51,023 nt of DNA from Magnetococcales bacterium (GCA_015234115.1 JADFWP010000016.1:1323-52345); one strand, 5' to 3'. Shown: positions 28,037-38,753, counted from the stretch's first letter. The notes: generated by a model not told the origin, from the letters alone. Numbers and translations are program-made.

Positions 28037-29619
28037 CGCGCCTCCCGACGCCCCCGAACTTCATCATCCCTGCCCGCATCCGCAGCATCAAAGGGGACAA
28101 ACTCCCACGACGGGGCAGAGTCCGGGGCCGCTGCGGCAGACGACGCCGAAGAAGAAGAACCGCTGACCGGGGATGGGGCATCGAGCGAGACGAAATCAAA
28201 AGCCAACACCTCGATCTCCTCCTGGGCGACCGTCGGCCTGGGCGGCGCGGCTTCGGCTGGCAACGAATCCTGGGTAAAGGACCAGAAATCCCTGGAACCC
28301 AAATCCATGCTCTCTTCCGGAATCTCGTGTCCGACCTGTGCCTCCCCCACTTCCGGCAACCACTCCGTACCGTCGTCCTGACCAAAGACCGCGAAATCGA
28401 GCAACTCCGCATCCTCATGACCACCCGGAGTCCGACCATCCGGCAGGATCAACGCCACGGCAGCCGTCATCGGCAAGGCATCCTCGGCACTCTCCGTCGC
28501 ATCCTCGGCCATCGATTCCGGCTGCGCAGGCGGTGGCGGTTCCGACAGCAATTCCGGCAGAGGCTCGGGCGGTGGCGGTGGTTCCGATTGCGGTTCCGAC
28601 AGCCATTCCGGCAGAGGCTCCGGTTGTGGTGGCGCGTGCGTTTCCGACAGAGATTCCGGCAACGAAGTTGACGCGGAGGCCGCTTCCGGCAGGGGGTCCA
28701 ACAGGAATTCCGGCACGATCGCCGATCCGGCGGGCGGTTCCGGCGCAATCGACGATTCCGAAGGCACCCCGGCATGCTCTCCCGCCAGGTCCAGGGACAA
28801 CCCGGCCGCCACCGCCGCCATGGCAGGCAAGACCGCCGCCATTGGAGCCGCTGCCGGAACCGCCGCCACGACGACCGGTTCGGGCTTGTCGTTCACCACC
28901 GGTTCCACCCGCTCCGGGAGGCGCACCGGCTCAAAGGCGCCGCTCGCCTCCTCCTCCTGCGCCTCGCGCCGACTGCGCAGCCGACGAATCAACAAGAAGA
29001 CCGACAATGCCCCGGCACCGGCGATCCCGGCCAACTGCTCGCGGGACCATCCCGCCACCCATCGCTTCCACCCGCCAACGGATTGGGATGGCATCGGCTC
29101 CGCCGGACGCACCAGCGGAGCCTCGGTGCTTTTCACGCCGGTACGCACCGGAAAAACCGGCGCAACCCCCGTGGTGGGATGGGCATCCAGCACCACGGCA
29201 TAGTTGCGCACGAACGACAGATCCGCACGGATGACCCGCACCAGAATGGTCAGAAAAGGATCGGTCTCCGGTCGGCTCCCGGTGATGAGAATCCGCCCGG
29301 TGCGTGCAGAACTGCCGGCCTGAGGCGGATTTTCGAGCAAACGGGCACTCAAACGGGTACGCGCCTCCCCGCCTCCGGAAAAGTCGGAGTTCATGCCCAC
29401 CAGAACTTCGATGCGCGGTTCCTCCTCGCCCGGATCCAGCCCATAGGGGATTTCAGCGGTGAAGGGCTGGTTCAGGAGGCTTTGCACCTGCAAAGGTCCG
29501 GTCATGGTGAGGGCATGCGCACCGCTCACCAGCATCAACCCGCCCATCACCCCCGCCAAACCGACCCTCAGCCAACGCGCCACGCGCTTCACTCCAAAAG
29601 TGGCAACCCCCCCGGTCAC
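28033..29619 (-). CDS. FimV-like envelope protein with Pro/Glu-rich cytoplasmic region
   Basis: The roughly 528-residue protein has a signal peptide (LAGVMGGLMLVSGAHA). A FimV/HubP-type N-terminal domain follows, beginning LTMTGPLQVQSLLNQPFTAEI, then a single transmembrane helix (QLAGIAGAGALSVFLLI). After a basic anchor comes an acidic, low-complexity region full of PEPLPE and LSEPP units, ending in an acidic C-terminus. FimV-like proteins organise cell poles, type IV pili or the division site through peptidoglycan binding. No LysM motif or TPR was recognised. The start is uncertain: GTG at 29619 overlaps the asd stop as GTGA, while GTG at 29592 lies closer to the signal peptide. An ORF start at 29703 lies inside asd and is rejected. 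Confidence 0.7.
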   Translation of the reverse strand: MTGGVATFGVKRVARWLRVGLAGVMGGLMLVSGAHALTMTGPLQVQSLLNQPFTAEIPYGLDPGEEEPRIEVLVGMNSDFSGGGEARTRLSARLLENPPQAGSSARTGRILITGSRPETDPFLTILVRVIRADLSFVRNYAVVLDAHPTTGVAPVFPVRTGVKSTEAPLVRPAEPMPSQSVGGWKRWVAGWSREQLAGIAGAGALSVFLLIRRLRSRREAQEEEASGAFEPVRLPERVEPVVNDKPEPVVVAAVPAAAPMAAVLPAMAAVAAGLSLDLAGEHAGVPSESSIAPEPPAGSAIVPEFLLDPLPEAASASTSLPESLSETHAPPQPEPLPEWLSEPQSEPPPPPEPLPELLSEPPPPAQPESMAEDATESAEDALPMTAAVALILPDGRTPGGHEDAELLDFAVFGQDDGTEWLPEVGEAQVGHEIPEESMDLGSRDFWSFTQDSLPAEAAPPRPTVAQEEIEVLAFDFVSLDAPSPVSGSSSSASSAAAAPDSAPSWEFVPFDAADAGRDDEVRGRREAR

Positions 29620-30635
29620 TTGAGGTAGTCGCGAATCAACACCTCGGCGATCTGAACCGCATTGAGCGCCGCACCCTTGCGCAGATTGTCCGAAACCACC
29701 CACATCTGCAAGCCGTTTTCCACGCTGAAATCCTGGCGAATGCGCGAAATGAAGGTGGCATCGCGACCCGCCGCCTCGCGCGGGGTGATGTAGGTCAAGG
29801 TGGCCGGATCATCCACCACCTCGATGCCCGGCGCACTCGCCAGAATCGCCCGCGCCTCAGCCGGCGACAACGGACGCTCGGTCTCGATGGTCACCGACTC
29901 GGAATGGCTGTTGAACACCGGAACCCGCACCGTGGTGGCCGTCACCCGGATCGCAGGATCCAGGATCTTGTGGGTTTCGTTGATCATCTTCATCTCTTCC
30001 TTGGTGTAACCGTTTTCCAGGAAAACGTCGATCTGCGGAATGAGATTGAAAGCGATCGGCTTGGTGAATTTTTTCGGCGGCACCTCGTGGCCCGGAATGT
30101 AGAACGACCGGGTCTGCTCCATGAGTTCATCCATGGCCGCCTTGCCCGCACCGGAGACCGCCTGATAGGTGGAAACCACCACCCGCTTGATGCGGGCCGC
30201 GTCGTGAATCGGCTTCAAGGCCACCACCATCTGGATGGTCGAGCAGTTGGGATTGGCGATGATCCCCTTTTTCTTGTAGTCGGCAATGGCCTGAGGGTTG
30301 ACCTCGGGCACCACCAACGGCACATCCGGATCCATGCGGAAGTGGGAGGTATTGTCCACCACCACGCAGCCGGCTGCTGCCGCACGGGGCGCATGGATCG
30401 CCGACACCGAACCACCCGGAGAGAACAATCCCACCTGCACCCCGGCAAAATCGAAGTCGGCGAGATTTTTCACCACCAGTTCCTGACCCCGGAACTCCAC
30501 CCGACTGCCCGCGCTCCGCTCGGAGGCGAGCAGGTGCAGTTCACCCACCGGGAAACGACGCTCCTCCAGAATGGCGAGCATCTCCCGACCCACATTGCCG
30601 GTGGCCCCGGCGATGGCAACATTGAATACGTCCAT
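29616..30635 (-). CDS. asd: Aspartate-semialdehyde dehydrogenase
   Basis: The 339-residue enzyme reduces aspartyl phosphate to aspartate semialdehyde with NADPH. This is a shared step for lysine/diaminopimelate, threonine and methionine synthesis. It shows the nucleotide-binding GATGNVGREM start, the SPGGSVS loop, the catalytic Cys in NPNCSTIQ, the QAVSGAG segment, and the substrate-binding Arg/His region VRVPVFNSHSESV. Length matches the family. It lies 54 bases downstream of leuB on the same strand, an arrangement common in proteobacteria, and its stop overlaps the next gene. Confidence 0.97.
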   Translation of the reverse strand: MDVFNVAIAGATGNVGREMLAILEERRFPVGELHLLASERSAGSRVEFRGQELVVKNLADFDFAGVQVGLFSPGGSVSAIHAPRAAAAGCVVVDNTSHFRMDPDVPLVVPEVNPQAIADYKKKGIIANPNCSTIQMVVALKPIHDAARIKRVVVSTYQAVSGAGKAAMDELMEQTRSFYIPGHEVPPKKFTKPIAFNLIPQIDVFLENGYTKEEMKMINETHKILDPAIRVTATTVRVPVFNSHSESVTIETERPLSPAEARAILASAPGIEVVDDPATLTYITPREAAGRDATFISRIRQDFSVENGLQMWVVSDNLRKGAALNAVQIAEVLIRDYLK

Positions 30636-30689
30636 GAGTCATGACATCCTGTCTTTGAGAGATTGATGAATTGTGCCTGAAACCGAAAG

Positions 30690-31763
30690 TCAGGCGGTCA
30701 GCGCAGCCACCACGGCATCCCCCATGGCCGCAGTACCCACTTTGGTCATGCCCGGCTCCCAGATGTCGGCGGTACGCACACCCGCATCCAACACCAAGTG
30801 AACCGCGCGCTCGATCCGCTCCGCCAGAGCGGGTTGATCGAGGGTATAACGAAACATCATGGCCACCGACAGAATCATGGCCAAAGGATTGGCCACCCCC
30901 TGACCCGCGATATCCGGGGCCGAGCCGTGAATCGGCTCGTACAGGGCACTCTGATCGCCCAGCGAGGCCGACGGCAACATGCCGATGGAACCAGTCAACA
31001 TGCTCGCCTCGTCTGACAAAATATCGCCGAACATGTTGGTGGTCAGAATCACATCGAACTGACGCGGATTGCGGATCAGTTGCATGGCGGCATTGTCCAC
31101 ATACATGTGGGACAATGCCACATCCGGATAGTCCGGAGCCATGGCGATCACGGTCTTGCGCCACAACTCGGTGCATTCGAGCACATTGGCCTTGTCCACC
31201 GAACAGAGCCGTTTCTGACGTTTGCGGGCAATCTCGAAGGCCCGTCTGGCCACCCGCTGAATCTCGTCCGTATAGTAGACCAGACTGTTGAGTCCCTTCT
31301 GACGACCATCGGGCAGGGTTTCGACCCCGCGCGGCTCGCCGAAATAGATGCCGGAGGAGAGTTCCCGCACCACCATGATGTCAATCCCCGACACCACCTC
31401 GGGTTTCAACGTCGAGGCGTTGGCCAGTTGGGGAAAAACCTGGGCCGGACGGAGATTGCAATAGAGATCCAACGCCTTGCGGATCCCCAGCAGACCCCGT
31501 TCCGGACGAACGGAATAATCGAGCGCCTCCCATTGGGTGCCGCCGACCGCACCCAACAACACCGCATCCGCGCTCTTGGCCGCGCTCACGGTCGCTTCGG
31601 GCAGGGGCGTGCCGGTCCGATCATAGGCCGTGCCGCCGATCAAGCCTTCACTCATCCGCAAGGAAACGAGTCCCCGGGATTGCATCCAGTCCAACACCTT
31701 GACCGCCTCGGCCATGATCTCCTGACCAATGCCGTCGCCGGGCAACAAATAGATATTTTTCAT
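30690..31763 (-). CDS. leuB: 3-isopropylmalate dehydrogenase
   Basis: The 357-residue enzyme oxidises and decarboxylates 3-isopropylmalate to 2-oxoisocaproate with NAD. Signatures are [12 protein letters not shown] at the N-terminus, [16 protein letters not shown] (arginine binding the substrate), the TDEIQRVAR...DKANVLE region and [27 protein letters not shown] (quoted in part). AAGGAAA lies 7 bases before the ATG. It follows leuD after 15 bases. Confidence 0.97.
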   Translation of the reverse strand: MKNIYLLPGDGIGQEIMAEAVKVLDWMQSRGLVSLRMSEGLIGGTAYDRTGTPLPEATVSAAKSADAVLLGAVGGTQWEALDYSVRPERGLLGIRKALDLYCNLRPAQVFPQLANASTLKPEVVSGIDIMVVRELSSGIYFGEPRGVETLPDGRQKGLNSLVYYTDEIQRVARRAFEIARKRQKRLCSVDKANVLECTELWRKTVIAMAPDYPDVALSHMYVDNAAMQLIRNPRQFDVILTTNMFGDILSDEASMLTGSIGMLPSASLGDQSALYEPIHGSAPDIAGQGVANPLAMILSVAMMFRYTLDQPALAERIERAVHLVLDAGVRTADIWEPGMTKVGTAAMGDAVVAALTA

Positions 31764-31778
31764 GCCGTTTTCCTTACC

Positions 31779-32420
31779 TCACGCGAGAAAGACCCAGGGA
31801 GCCGACTGGCGACGCTGCGCCTCGAAAGCCTCGATGGTGGCCTGGTGCTCCAGGGTCAGACCAATGTCATCCAGGCCATGGATCAGACAGTGTTTCCGGA
31901 AGGGATCCACCTCGAAAGGATACACCTCTCCCTGGGGTGTGGTCACGGTCTGGGCAGACAGATCCACCGTCAGGCGATACCCCTCCTGAGCGGTCACCGC
32001 TCCGAACAGCCCATCCACCACCCCGGCCGGCAGCACCACCGGCAGGATGCCGTTCTTGAAACAGTTGTTGAAAAAAATATCCGCAAAGCTCGGCGCGATG
32101 ATCACCCGGAAGCCATCCCCGAGCAAGGCCCAGGGGGCATGCTCGCGACTGGAGCCGCAACCGAAATTCTCGCGGGCCAACAGGATCGTGGCGCCTTGAT
32201 AGCGGGATTGGTTGAGCACGAAATCGGGATTTCTGGGACGATGATCACAGGGCTGACCCGGTTCGCCCCGATCCAGATAGCGCCATTCGTCGAACAGGTT
32301 GGGACCGAATCCGGTGCGACGGATCGATTTCAGAAACTGCTTGGGAATGATGGCATCCGTATCCACGTTGGCCCGATCCAAAGGGGCCACAAGGGCGGTC
32401 ACACTCTTGAAAGGTTCCAT
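31779..32420 (-). CDS. leuD: 3-isopropylmalate dehydratase small subunit
   Basis: The 213-residue swivel subunit pairs with LeuC to isomerise 2- to 3-isopropylmalate. Seen are the N-terminal [14 protein letters not shown], the [11 protein letters not shown] segment, [25 protein letters not shown] (quoted in part) and [17 protein letters not shown]. Length is typical of the proteobacterial form. AAGGA lies 9 bases upstream. It follows leuC after 27 bases. Confidence 0.97.
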   Translation of the reverse strand: MEPFKSVTALVAPLDRANVDTDAIIPKQFLKSIRRTGFGPNLFDEWRYLDRGEPGQPCDHRPRNPDFVLNQSRYQGATILLARENFGCGSSREHAPWALLGDGFRVIIAPSFADIFFNNCFKNGILPVVLPAGVVDGLFGAVTAQEGYRLTVDLSAQTVTTPQGEVYPFEVDPFRKHCLIHGLDDIGLTLEHQATIEAFEAQRRQSAPWVFLA

Positions 32421-32447
32421 GCTTGCGATTCCTTTTGATCCGATGGT

Positions 32448-33866
32448 TCAGCCGTTGGCCCACTGCCCGGCGCGAATGTCCACGAAATGGCCCGCGATGG
32501 CTGCCGCAGCCGCCATGGCCGGACTGACCAGATGGGTGCGTCCGCCTGGACCCTGCCTGCCTTCGAAGTTGCGATTGGAGGTGGAGGCGCACCGTTCACC
32601 CGGTTGCAGCACGTCGTCGTTCATGGCCAGACACATGGAACAGCCCGGCGAGCGCCACTCGAAACCGGCGGCGAGAAACACCCGGTCCAATCCTTCCTCT
32701 TCGGCCTGCTGACGCACCAGTCCGGTGCCGGGCACCACCATGGCCAGTTTCACCGAAGCGGCCTTGTGTTTGCCGCGCACCATGGCGGCAGCGGCGCGCA
32801 GATCCTCGATGCGGCCATTGGTGCAGGAACCGATGAAAATCTTGTCCACCGCAATCGCTTCCAGGGGAGTGCCGGGGGTGAGGCCCATATAGGCCAGCGC
32901 CTTTTCCACCGAGCCACGCCGCACCGGATTGCTCTCGTCCGCCGGATCCGGCACGCGGCCTGTCACCGGCAGGGTCATCTCCGGCGAGGTGCCCCAGGTG
33001 ACCTGCGGGGCGATGTCCGCCGCCTGGAAGGTCAGTTCCCGATCAAACCGCGCCCCGTCATCGGAGTGGAGTTGCCGCCATGCCGCCACGGCCTGTGCCC
33101 AGGTCTCCCCCTTGGGCGCCAACGGGCGATCCTGAAGATAGGCCAGGGTCTTGTCATCCACCGCCACCATGCCCGCGCGGGCACCGGCTTCGATGGCCAT
33201 GTTGCAAACGGTCATGCGTCCTTCCATGCTCAGGGCGCGAATCGCGGATCCGGCGAACTCGATCACATAACCGGTGCCCCCGGCCGTGCCGATGGCGCCG
33301 ATGATATGGAGGATCACATCCTTGGCCGTGACCCCATCCGGCAACTCGCCTGCGACGCTGATCCGCATGGTGCGGGGTTCTTTTTGCGGCAGGGTCTGGG
33401 TGGCGAGCACATGCTCCACTTCGGAGGTGCCGATCCCGAATGCCAGGGCGCCAAACGCCCCGTGGGTCGCGGTGTGGGAGTCGCCACACACCACGATGCA
33501 GCCCGGCAGGGTGATCCCCTGTTCCGGAGCCATGACATGCACCACCCCCTGGCGCGGATCGCCCAGGCCGAATTCGGTGACGCCGAACTCCCGGCAATTG
33601 GCATTCAGGGTCTCCACCTGCAACCGGGAGATCGGATCCCGGATGCCCAGTTCCAGATCGCGGGTCGGGACATTGTGATCCGGCACCGCGAAGGTCTGAC
33701 TAGGCCGGAACACCTTGCGTCCCGCCAGCCGCAGCCCCTCGAACGCCTGGGGACTGGTCACCTCGTGGACCAGATGACGATCCACATACAAAAGGGAAGT
33801 TCCGTCCGCTTCGGAACGGATCACATGGGCATTCCAGATCTTGTGAAACAGCGTTTGCGGTGACAT
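32448..33866 (-). CDS. leuC: 3-isopropylmalate dehydratase large subunit
   Basis: The 472-residue aconitase-family subunit carries the [4Fe-4S] cluster, with Cys ligands in IGSCTNGR and in the CSMCLAM motif. It also has [11 protein letters not shown] and the start [16 protein letters not shown]. The start at 33866 gives the usual length and has GGAG 9 bases upstream; an ORF reaching 34076 overlaps pepN and is rejected. It is the first gene of the leuCDB-asd operon. leuA is not in the window. The 194-base divergent gap to pepN presumably holds both promoters; I see no leader peptide rich in Leu codons. Confidence 0.97.
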   Translation of the reverse strand: MSPQTLFHKIWNAHVIRSEADGTSLLYVDRHLVHEVTSPQAFEGLRLAGRKVFRPSQTFAVPDHNVPTRDLELGIRDPISRLQVETLNANCREFGVTEFGLGDPRQGVVHVMAPEQGITLPGCIVVCGDSHTATHGAFGALAFGIGTSEVEHVLATQTLPQKEPRTMRISVAGELPDGVTAKDVILHIIGAIGTAGGTGYVIEFAGSAIRALSMEGRMTVCNMAIEAGARAGMVAVDDKTLAYLQDRPLAPKGETWAQAVAAWRQLHSDDGARFDRELTFQAADIAPQVTWGTSPEMTLPVTGRVPDPADESNPVRRGSVEKALAYMGLTPGTPLEAIAVDKIFIGSCTNGRIEDLRAAAAMVRGKHKAASVKLAMVVPGTGLVRQQAEEEGLDRVFLAAGFEWRSPGCSMCLAMNDDVLQPGERCASTSNRNFEGRQGPGGRTHLVSPAMAAAAAIAGHFVDIRAGQWANG

Positions 33867-34060
33867 CGGGACGGTCTCCATCCAAGGCAAGGCGCAGGGC
33901 ATGATTGAAACCATCAGATTAGCCAACCGCACGCCGGACAACAAGGTTTTCTGATGGGGTAGAGGATTGCGTCCCTTGTCCAGGCGCGAATAAAGTAGGA
34001 AGATTTGGCAAAAGATTCCATTGACCCCCTGAATGCCCTGCGCAAGCGAAAGCCACCTCC

Positions 34061-36712
34061 ATGAGCGACAAACCAAAACAGATCACCCGCCTGGCCGATT
34101 ACACCCCTCCGGTTTACCGGGTGGAGAACGTCCAACTGACGTTCTCTCTCTTCGAACAGGAAACCCGCGTGCGTGCGCGCCTGGAGATGATCCGCAACCC
34201 CGAAGCCGCCACCACGGATACCGCGTTGCGTCTCGATGGTCGCGATCTGGAACTCCTCGAACTCCGGCTGGACGGACGCCTCCTGCCCGCCGAACGCTAC
34301 ACCCTGGACAGCGAACAACTCGTGATCCCGAATGTCCCGGAACGCTTCGTGCTGGAGAGCGAAACCCGCATCCACCCGGAGAAAAATCTCTCCCTGGAGG
34401 GGCTGTACCGCTCCAACCGGCTCTACTGCACCCAGTGCGAGGCCGAAGGATTCCGCAAGATCACCTTCTATCCGGATCGGCCCGATGTCATGGCGCGCTT
34501 CACCGTGCGCATCGAGGCGGATCAGACCGCCTGTCCGGTGCTGCTCTCCAATGGCAACCGCATCCAGGCCGGCCCCCTCCCCGACAACCGCCATTTCGTG
34601 TTGTGGGAAGATCCCCATCCCAAACCCTGTTATCTCTTTGCCCTGGTGGCCGGGGATCTGGCCTGCCACGCCGGCCATTTCACCACCCGCTCGGGCCGCG
34701 CGGTGGAGTTGCAGATCTGGGTGGAACCGGAAAACATCACCAAATGCCAACACGCCCTGGAGTCGCTGCACAAGGCCATGACCTGGGACGAGGAGCGTTT
34801 CGGATGCGAATATGACCTCGATCTCTACATGATCGTGGCGGTCAACGATTTCAATTCCGGCGCCATGGAAAACAAGGGGCTCAACATCTTCAACGCCCAA
34901 TATGTGCTCGCCGATCCGGAAACCGCCACGGACGGCAATTACGAAGACATCGAAAGCGTCATCGCCCACGAATATTTCCACAACTGGACCGGCAACCGCG
35001 TCACCTGCCGCGACTGGTTCCAGTTGAGCCTCAAGGAGGGGTTGACCATCTTCCGCGATCAGGAGTTCTCCTCGGATGTCGGCTCGCGTCCGGTGCAACG
35101 GATTCGCGATGTCTTGCGTCTGCGCGCGGCCCAGTTCCCCGAGGATGCCGGACCCACGGCCCATCCGGTGCGCCCCGACTCCTACATGGAAATCAACAAT
35201 TTCTACACTGCCACGGTCTACAACAAAGGGGCCGAGGTGGTGCGCATGCTCCTGACCCTGATTGGCCGGGAGACCTTCCGGCGCGGCATGGATCTCTATC
35301 TGCGACGCCACGATGGTCAGGCGGTCACCGTGGAGGCCTTTGTCCAGGCCATGGAGGAGGTCTCCGGACGCGACCTGAGCGCTTTCCAGCGCTGGTATCA
35401 TCAACCCGGCACCCCGGAGTTGACCATCCGCCAGCAGTTTGATCCGGATTCGGCCACGCTGGAGTTGACCGTGACCCAGCAATGCCGCGCCCATGGCCAG
35501 AGCGAACCTGGATTGCCTTTGACCATTCCGCTGACCATGGCGCTGCTCGATCCCGCAAGCGGCCAACCGCAACCACTGATCCTGGAAGGGGAAAATCCCG
35601 CTTCCGCCCCGCTGGAGCGGGTGCTCGAAGTGACCCGACCCGTCGAAACCTTTCGCTTCGTGGGGCTGACGCAGGCACCGGTTCCGTCCCTGTTGCGGGG
35701 TTTTTCCGCACCGGTCAAACTGATCGCTCCGCTTTCGGATGCGGAACTGGCCTTCATGTGGGGCCAGGAAAACGATCCCTTCAACCGCTGGGACGCGGGC
35801 CAGCAATTGGCGCTGCGCATTCTGCTCTCCTCCACCTCCGCCACGCCGGAACACCCCTTCACAGTGCCCGAGATGTTTCTTCAGGCCTTCGCGGCCACGC
35901 TGGAAACAACGGATCTCGACCCGGCCATGAAGAGTCTGGCCATTGGCCTGCCGGGTCTGGGGCTGTTGATCGAGGCGATGGAAAACGCCGATCCCGGCGC
36001 GCTCTTCGCGGCACGGGAGACGGTGCGGCAACGCCTGGCCGAACGTTGCCAGGAGACGCTGCTCCGGCTCTATGCCGAAAATCAGACGCCCGGCCCCTAC
36101 ACGCTGGAACGTGCGGTGATCGGCAAGCGTGCCTTGAAAAATTTCGTGCTGGGTCTGCTGATGGCCCTGCCCGACCGGGAACTTCCGGCCCGTCTGGCCG
36201 CCGAACAGGTGCGCCAGGCCAACAACATCACCGATCTGATGGGTGGCCTGGTGCCACTGGTCCATGCCGGACGCCCGGAAGCGCTCCCACTGCTGGCCGA
36301 AATGGAACAACGTTGGCAGCACAATCCGCTGGCCATGGATAAATGGTTTGCCATTCAGGCCATGGTGCCCCTGGAAGATGCCCTGGAACGGGTGCAGCAT
36401 CTGATGGTGCATCCGGCCTATGATGCACGCAATCCCAACCGGATCCGGGCTGTGGTCGGCACCTTCTGTCATGGCAATCTGGTGCGTTTTCATGCGGCTT
36501 CCGGTTCGGGATACCGCTTCCTGGTGGAAGCGATCCGCGATCTGGATCCCCACAATCCCCAGATCGCGGCCCGTCTGGTTTCGGCCCTGAGCCGCTGGCG
36601 TCGCTTTGAACCGGTACGGCGCGCGGACATGCAAAGCGCCCTGGCAGAGATTGCCACCCTGCCGGGACTGTCACGCAACAGCCACGAGATCGCCTCCAAA
36701 TCTCTGGCGTGA
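34061..36712 (+). CDS. pepN: Aminopeptidase N
   Basis: The 883-residue M1-family zinc metallopeptidase removes N-terminal residues from peptides in the cytosol. The exopeptidase motif GAMEN lies at 267-271. The zinc site HEYFH is at 303-307 with the third ligand Glu326 in LKEG. A C-terminal helical domain gates the active site. Size and the motif DRPDVMARF match the Escherichia coli-type PepN subfamily. The ribosome site is weak, but the start fits the family N-terminus. Confidence 0.96.
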   Translation: MSDKPKQITRLADYTPPVYRVENVQLTFSLFEQETRVRARLEMIRNPEAATTDTALRLDGRDLELLELRLDGRLLPAERYTLDSEQLVIPNVPERFVLESETRIHPEKNLSLEGLYRSNRLYCTQCEAEGFRKITFYPDRPDVMARFTVRIEADQTACPVLLSNGNRIQAGPLPDNRHFVLWEDPHPKPCYLFALVAGDLACHAGHFTTRSGRAVELQIWVEPENITKCQHALESLHKAMTWDEERFGCEYDLDLYMIVAVNDFNSGAMENKGLNIFNAQYVLADPETATDGNYEDIESVIAHEYFHNWTGNRVTCRDWFQLSLKEGLTIFRDQEFSSDVGSRPVQRIRDVLRLRAAQFPEDAGPTAHPVRPDSYMEINNFYTATVYNKGAEVVRMLLTLIGRETFRRGMDLYLRRHDGQAVTVEAFVQAMEEVSGRDLSAFQRWYHQPGTPELTIRQQFDPDSATLELTVTQQCRAHGQSEPGLPLTIPLTMALLDPASGQPQPLILEGENPASAPLERVLEVTRPVETFRFVGLTQAPVPSLLRGFSAPVKLIAPLSDAELAFMWGQENDPFNRWDAGQQLALRILLSSTSATPEHPFTVPEMFLQAFAATLETTDLDPAMKSLAIGLPGLGLLIEAMENADPGALFAARETVRQRLAERCQETLLRLYAENQTPGPYTLERAVIGKRALKNFVLGLLMALPDRELPARLAAEQVRQANNITDLMGGLVPLVHAGRPEALPLLAEMEQRWQHNPLAMDKWFAIQAMVPLEDALERVQHLMVHPAYDARNPNRIRAVVGTFCHGNLVRFHAASGSGYRFLVEAIRDLDPHNPQIAARLVSALSRWRRFEPVRRADMQSALAEIATLPGLSRNSHEIASKSLA

Positions 36713-36846
36713 CGGCACGTTCAGACCATGGCTCCACCATTCTTTCCATGGTATGCCATACAAAAAGATCGCAGTTTGACCGTGAATCGGTCCATAATAA
36801 GGACAATTTCTCAACCTTCGGATCTCGCTGTTGCAGGAGTCTTCCC

Positions 36847-37164
36847 ATGTCCCCGGAATCCATCCCATCCACTCCGTCCGGGATCCCCGAACGCCCCCGG
36901 GCCGAAGCCCGTTTTCCCTTTCACACCAAAATCCGGCTGGAAGTCGCCCTGGGCGAAAGCATCACGGGATTCACCGCCGATGTCAGCATGAGCGGCGCCT
37001 TCATGGAAAGCGATCAACCCATCGCTGGCGTGCAGATCGGCGACAAGGGCGTGGTCTTTCTGGAGATGAAAGAGGGCGGATCAACCTATGAGGTCTCGTT
37101 CCCCTGCACGGTCGCGCGCATCAATCCAAGAGGGATCGGACTGGATTTCGAGAGCGAGGGGTGA
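36847..37164 (+). CDS. PilZ domain protein (c-di-GMP receptor)
   Basis: The 105-residue protein is a stand-alone PilZ domain. The RxxxR part lies in PRAEARFPF and the DxSxxG part is DVSMSG, the two elements that bind c-di-GMP. It probably transmits c-di-GMP levels to a motility or envelope target. AGGAG lies 8 bases before the ATG at 36847. Earlier in-frame starts reach into a region without similarity. Its stop overlaps the GTG of the following antitoxin. Confidence 0.9.
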   Translation: MSPESIPSTPSGIPERPRAEARFPFHTKIRLEVALGESITGFTADVSMSGAFMESDQPIAGVQIGDKGVVFLEMKEGGSTYEVSFPCTVARINPRGIGLDFESEG

Positions 37165-37418
37165 CAGCAAACGCCATGCAGCAAATCGACGCCATGGAGT
37201 TTCAAAAGCATCCCGCCGGTTTCCTGAATCAGGTCCGGGAGGGAGCCACCATTCAGATTCTTTCCCAGGGGCGCGTTTTTGCACGTCTGGTTCCAGAAAA
37301 CCGGGAGGCCGAGTTGGCCCGCGCCCGCCTGTCTGCGTTGCGCGGCAGTGTGATCGTCGGCAATATTCTGGATCCGATTATTGATGTGGAGTGGAGTGCG
37401 GATGAGGATCATTTGTGA
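37161..37418 (+). CDS. Phd/YefM-type antitoxin
   Basis: The 85-residue protein has the Phd fold signature: MEFQKHPAGFLNQVREGATIQILSQGRVFARLVP (quoted in part), which is the antitoxin DNA-binding and dimerisation part. A C-terminal tail wraps the toxin (RLSALRGSVIVGNILDPI...). It should repress its own operon and neutralise the PIN toxin encoded immediately downstream. The start is GTG at 37161 overlapping the PilZ stop; an ATG at 37176 is possible. It overlaps the toxin gene by 17 bases. Confidence 0.82.
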   Translation: MTANAMQQIDAMEFQKHPAGFLNQVREGATIQILSQGRVFARLVPENREAELARARLSALRGSVIVGNILDPIIDVEWSADEDHL

Positions 37419-37797
37419 TACCCATGCTCTCTTGTTCTGGTCCGACGCCCAGGATCGGCTTGGCAAGTCGGCTCTTCTGACGATGGAACATGCGCTGACA
37501 ACCAAAACTCTGGCATGCTCCGATGTCAGTCTGTGGGAGATTGCCATGCTGTTTGCCAAAGGTCGATTGAGGCAAGACGTGAATGCAGTTCATTATATGA
37601 ATGATATTATCGCCGCCTTGGAACTGGAGGTGCTGCCTGTGACTCCAGAGATTGCTGTTTTGGCACAATCCACGATTTTTCATCACAAAGATCCTGCAGA
37701 TCGTTTGATTGGAGCAACTGCGATCCATTGCAAGGCCAAGTTGGTGACTGCAGATGCTTTTCTTCAGGGAATTCCTGGTCTGGAAATTATTTGGTAG
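37402..37797 (+). CDS. PIN-domain ribonuclease toxin (VapC-like)
   Basis: The 131-residue toxin begins MRIICDTHALLFW, giving the first PIN acidic residue. It continues with SDVSLWEIAML (Glu) and HKDPADRLIGATAI (Asp), the metal-binding set of the PIN nuclease fold. VapC-type toxins cleave tRNA or rRNA. GGAG lies 5 bases before the ATG at 37402. It pairs with the Phd-like antitoxin, a known alternative to VapB. Confidence 0.87.
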   Translation: MRIICDTHALLFWSDAQDRLGKSALLTMEHALTTKTLACSDVSLWEIAMLFAKGRLRQDVNAVHYMNDIIAALELEVLPVTPEIAVLAQSTIFHHKDPADRLIGATAIHCKAKLVTADAFLQGIPGLEIIW

Positions 37798-37817
37798 AGC
37801 CCGCCACCTGGGAAGAT

Positions 37818-38006
37818 ATGAAAATCATTCGGCAGCACGTCTCGGATGGCGATTTTCAACACGCCATCGATCACGCCCCACCCGGCATCGTGGATCCGCG
37901 CTCCTGGGCCTATTGGAATGTCAAGATTCTGGGACGTTTCCCGCCACCGGCGATGCCGGAGAGGGGGGATTGGCAACCACAAGAATTTAGGCATGCATAT
38001 TCATGA
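37818..38006 (+). CDS. Small hypothetical protein between toxin-antitoxin pairs
   Basis: The 62-residue frame begins MKIIRQHVSDGDF and contains DPRSWAYWNVKILGRFPPPAMP. I do not recognise a family. It starts 20 bases after the PIN toxin stop, and the frame is open upstream without a start inside the toxin's own reading frame. A GGGAAG lies just before the ATG. Its tryptophan-, proline- and aspartate-rich composition looks real rather than random, but coding status is uncertain. Confidence 0.4.
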   Translation: MKIIRQHVSDGDFQHAIDHAPPGIVDPRSWAYWNVKILGRFPPPAMPERGDWQPQEFRHAYS

Positions 38007-38063
38007 CGTGATCATGACGGCGTTGCCTTCGTACCGGGAAACGATGTATCCTCAATATTACCG

Positions 38064-38246
38064 ATGAATACCACAGAATTGATCAGGCAACTTCATGACG
38101 ACGGATGGTACCTGGTCAGGGTGGCCGGGAGCCATCACCAGTTCAAGCATCCGTTCAAACCTGGGCTGGTGACGGTCCCGCATCCGCAAAAGGATCTGCG
38201 CATCGGGACACTGAATGCAATCCTCAAGCAGGCGGGTCTGAAATGA
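38064..38246 (+). CDS. hicA: HicA-family toxin
   Basis: The 60-residue protein has the double-stranded RNA-binding-like HicA fold. DDGWYLVRVAGSHHQFKHP contains the catalytic His, followed by VTVPHPQKDLRIGTLNAILKQAGL. HicA cleaves mRNA independently of codon content to arrest growth. Its stop overlaps the hicB start as ATGA, the standard toxin-first arrangement. Confidence 0.93.
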   Translation: MNTTELIRQLHDDGWYLVRVAGSHHQFKHPFKPGLVTVPHPQKDLRIGTLNAILKQAGLK

Positions 38247-38659
38247 ACATTACCTTTCCAATTGCCATCGAGCCGGGAGACCGGGATCATGCCTTCGGTG
38301 TGGTGGTCCCGGATCTTCCCGGGTGTTTTTCTGCGGGAGACTCCATGGAAGAGGTGTTGGAGAAGAGCAGAGAGGCCATCACACTGCACATGGAAGGGAT
38401 GATTGCAGAAGGAATGGAATTTCCGGCAGTGAAGCCGATTGGCGATCACATGGCCAATCCGGAGTTTTCAGGCTGGATCTGGGCCATGGTGGATGTGGAA
38501 GACCTCCGGGAAACACCACAATCCGTTCAGGTCCATATCACCCTGCCGAAACAACTCCTGACCAGAATCGATCAGCATGCCACGAGGCAACACATGACCC
38601 GCTCCGGTTTGCTGGCCGATGCCGCACGTCAATTATTGATGTCCAGTCATATCGTGTGA
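38243..38659 (+). CDS. hicB: HicB-family antitoxin
   Basis: The 138-residue antitoxin has the HicB partial RNase-H-like domain: AFGVVVPDLPGCFSAGDSMEEVLEKSREAI (quoted in part). A C-terminal ribbon-helix-helix segment follows (VQVHITLPKQLLTRIDQHATRQHMTRSGLLADA, in part), which binds the operator. The RHH-type tail is one of two known HicB DNA-binding variants. The start at 38243 overlaps hicA by 4 bases. Confidence 0.93.
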   Translation: MNITFPIAIEPGDRDHAFGVVVPDLPGCFSAGDSMEEVLEKSREAITLHMEGMIAEGMEFPAVKPIGDHMANPEFSGWIWAMVDVEDLRETPQSVQVHITLPKQLLTRIDQHATRQHMTRSGLLADAARQLLMSSHIV

Positions 38660-38753
38660 ACGAATCGGCCAAAATCTCGACCGGCTGCCCGGCTCACCCG
38701 GAGTCTTCAGTCATCTTCCTGCCCTGCGCCAGCGAACACCTCCCCCTCCCCCC

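Noticed and set aside
33914-36634. 906-codon minus frame across pepN
   Set aside because: The plus strand carries the HEXXH-Glu zinc site and GAMEN motif; the minus frame has no motif.
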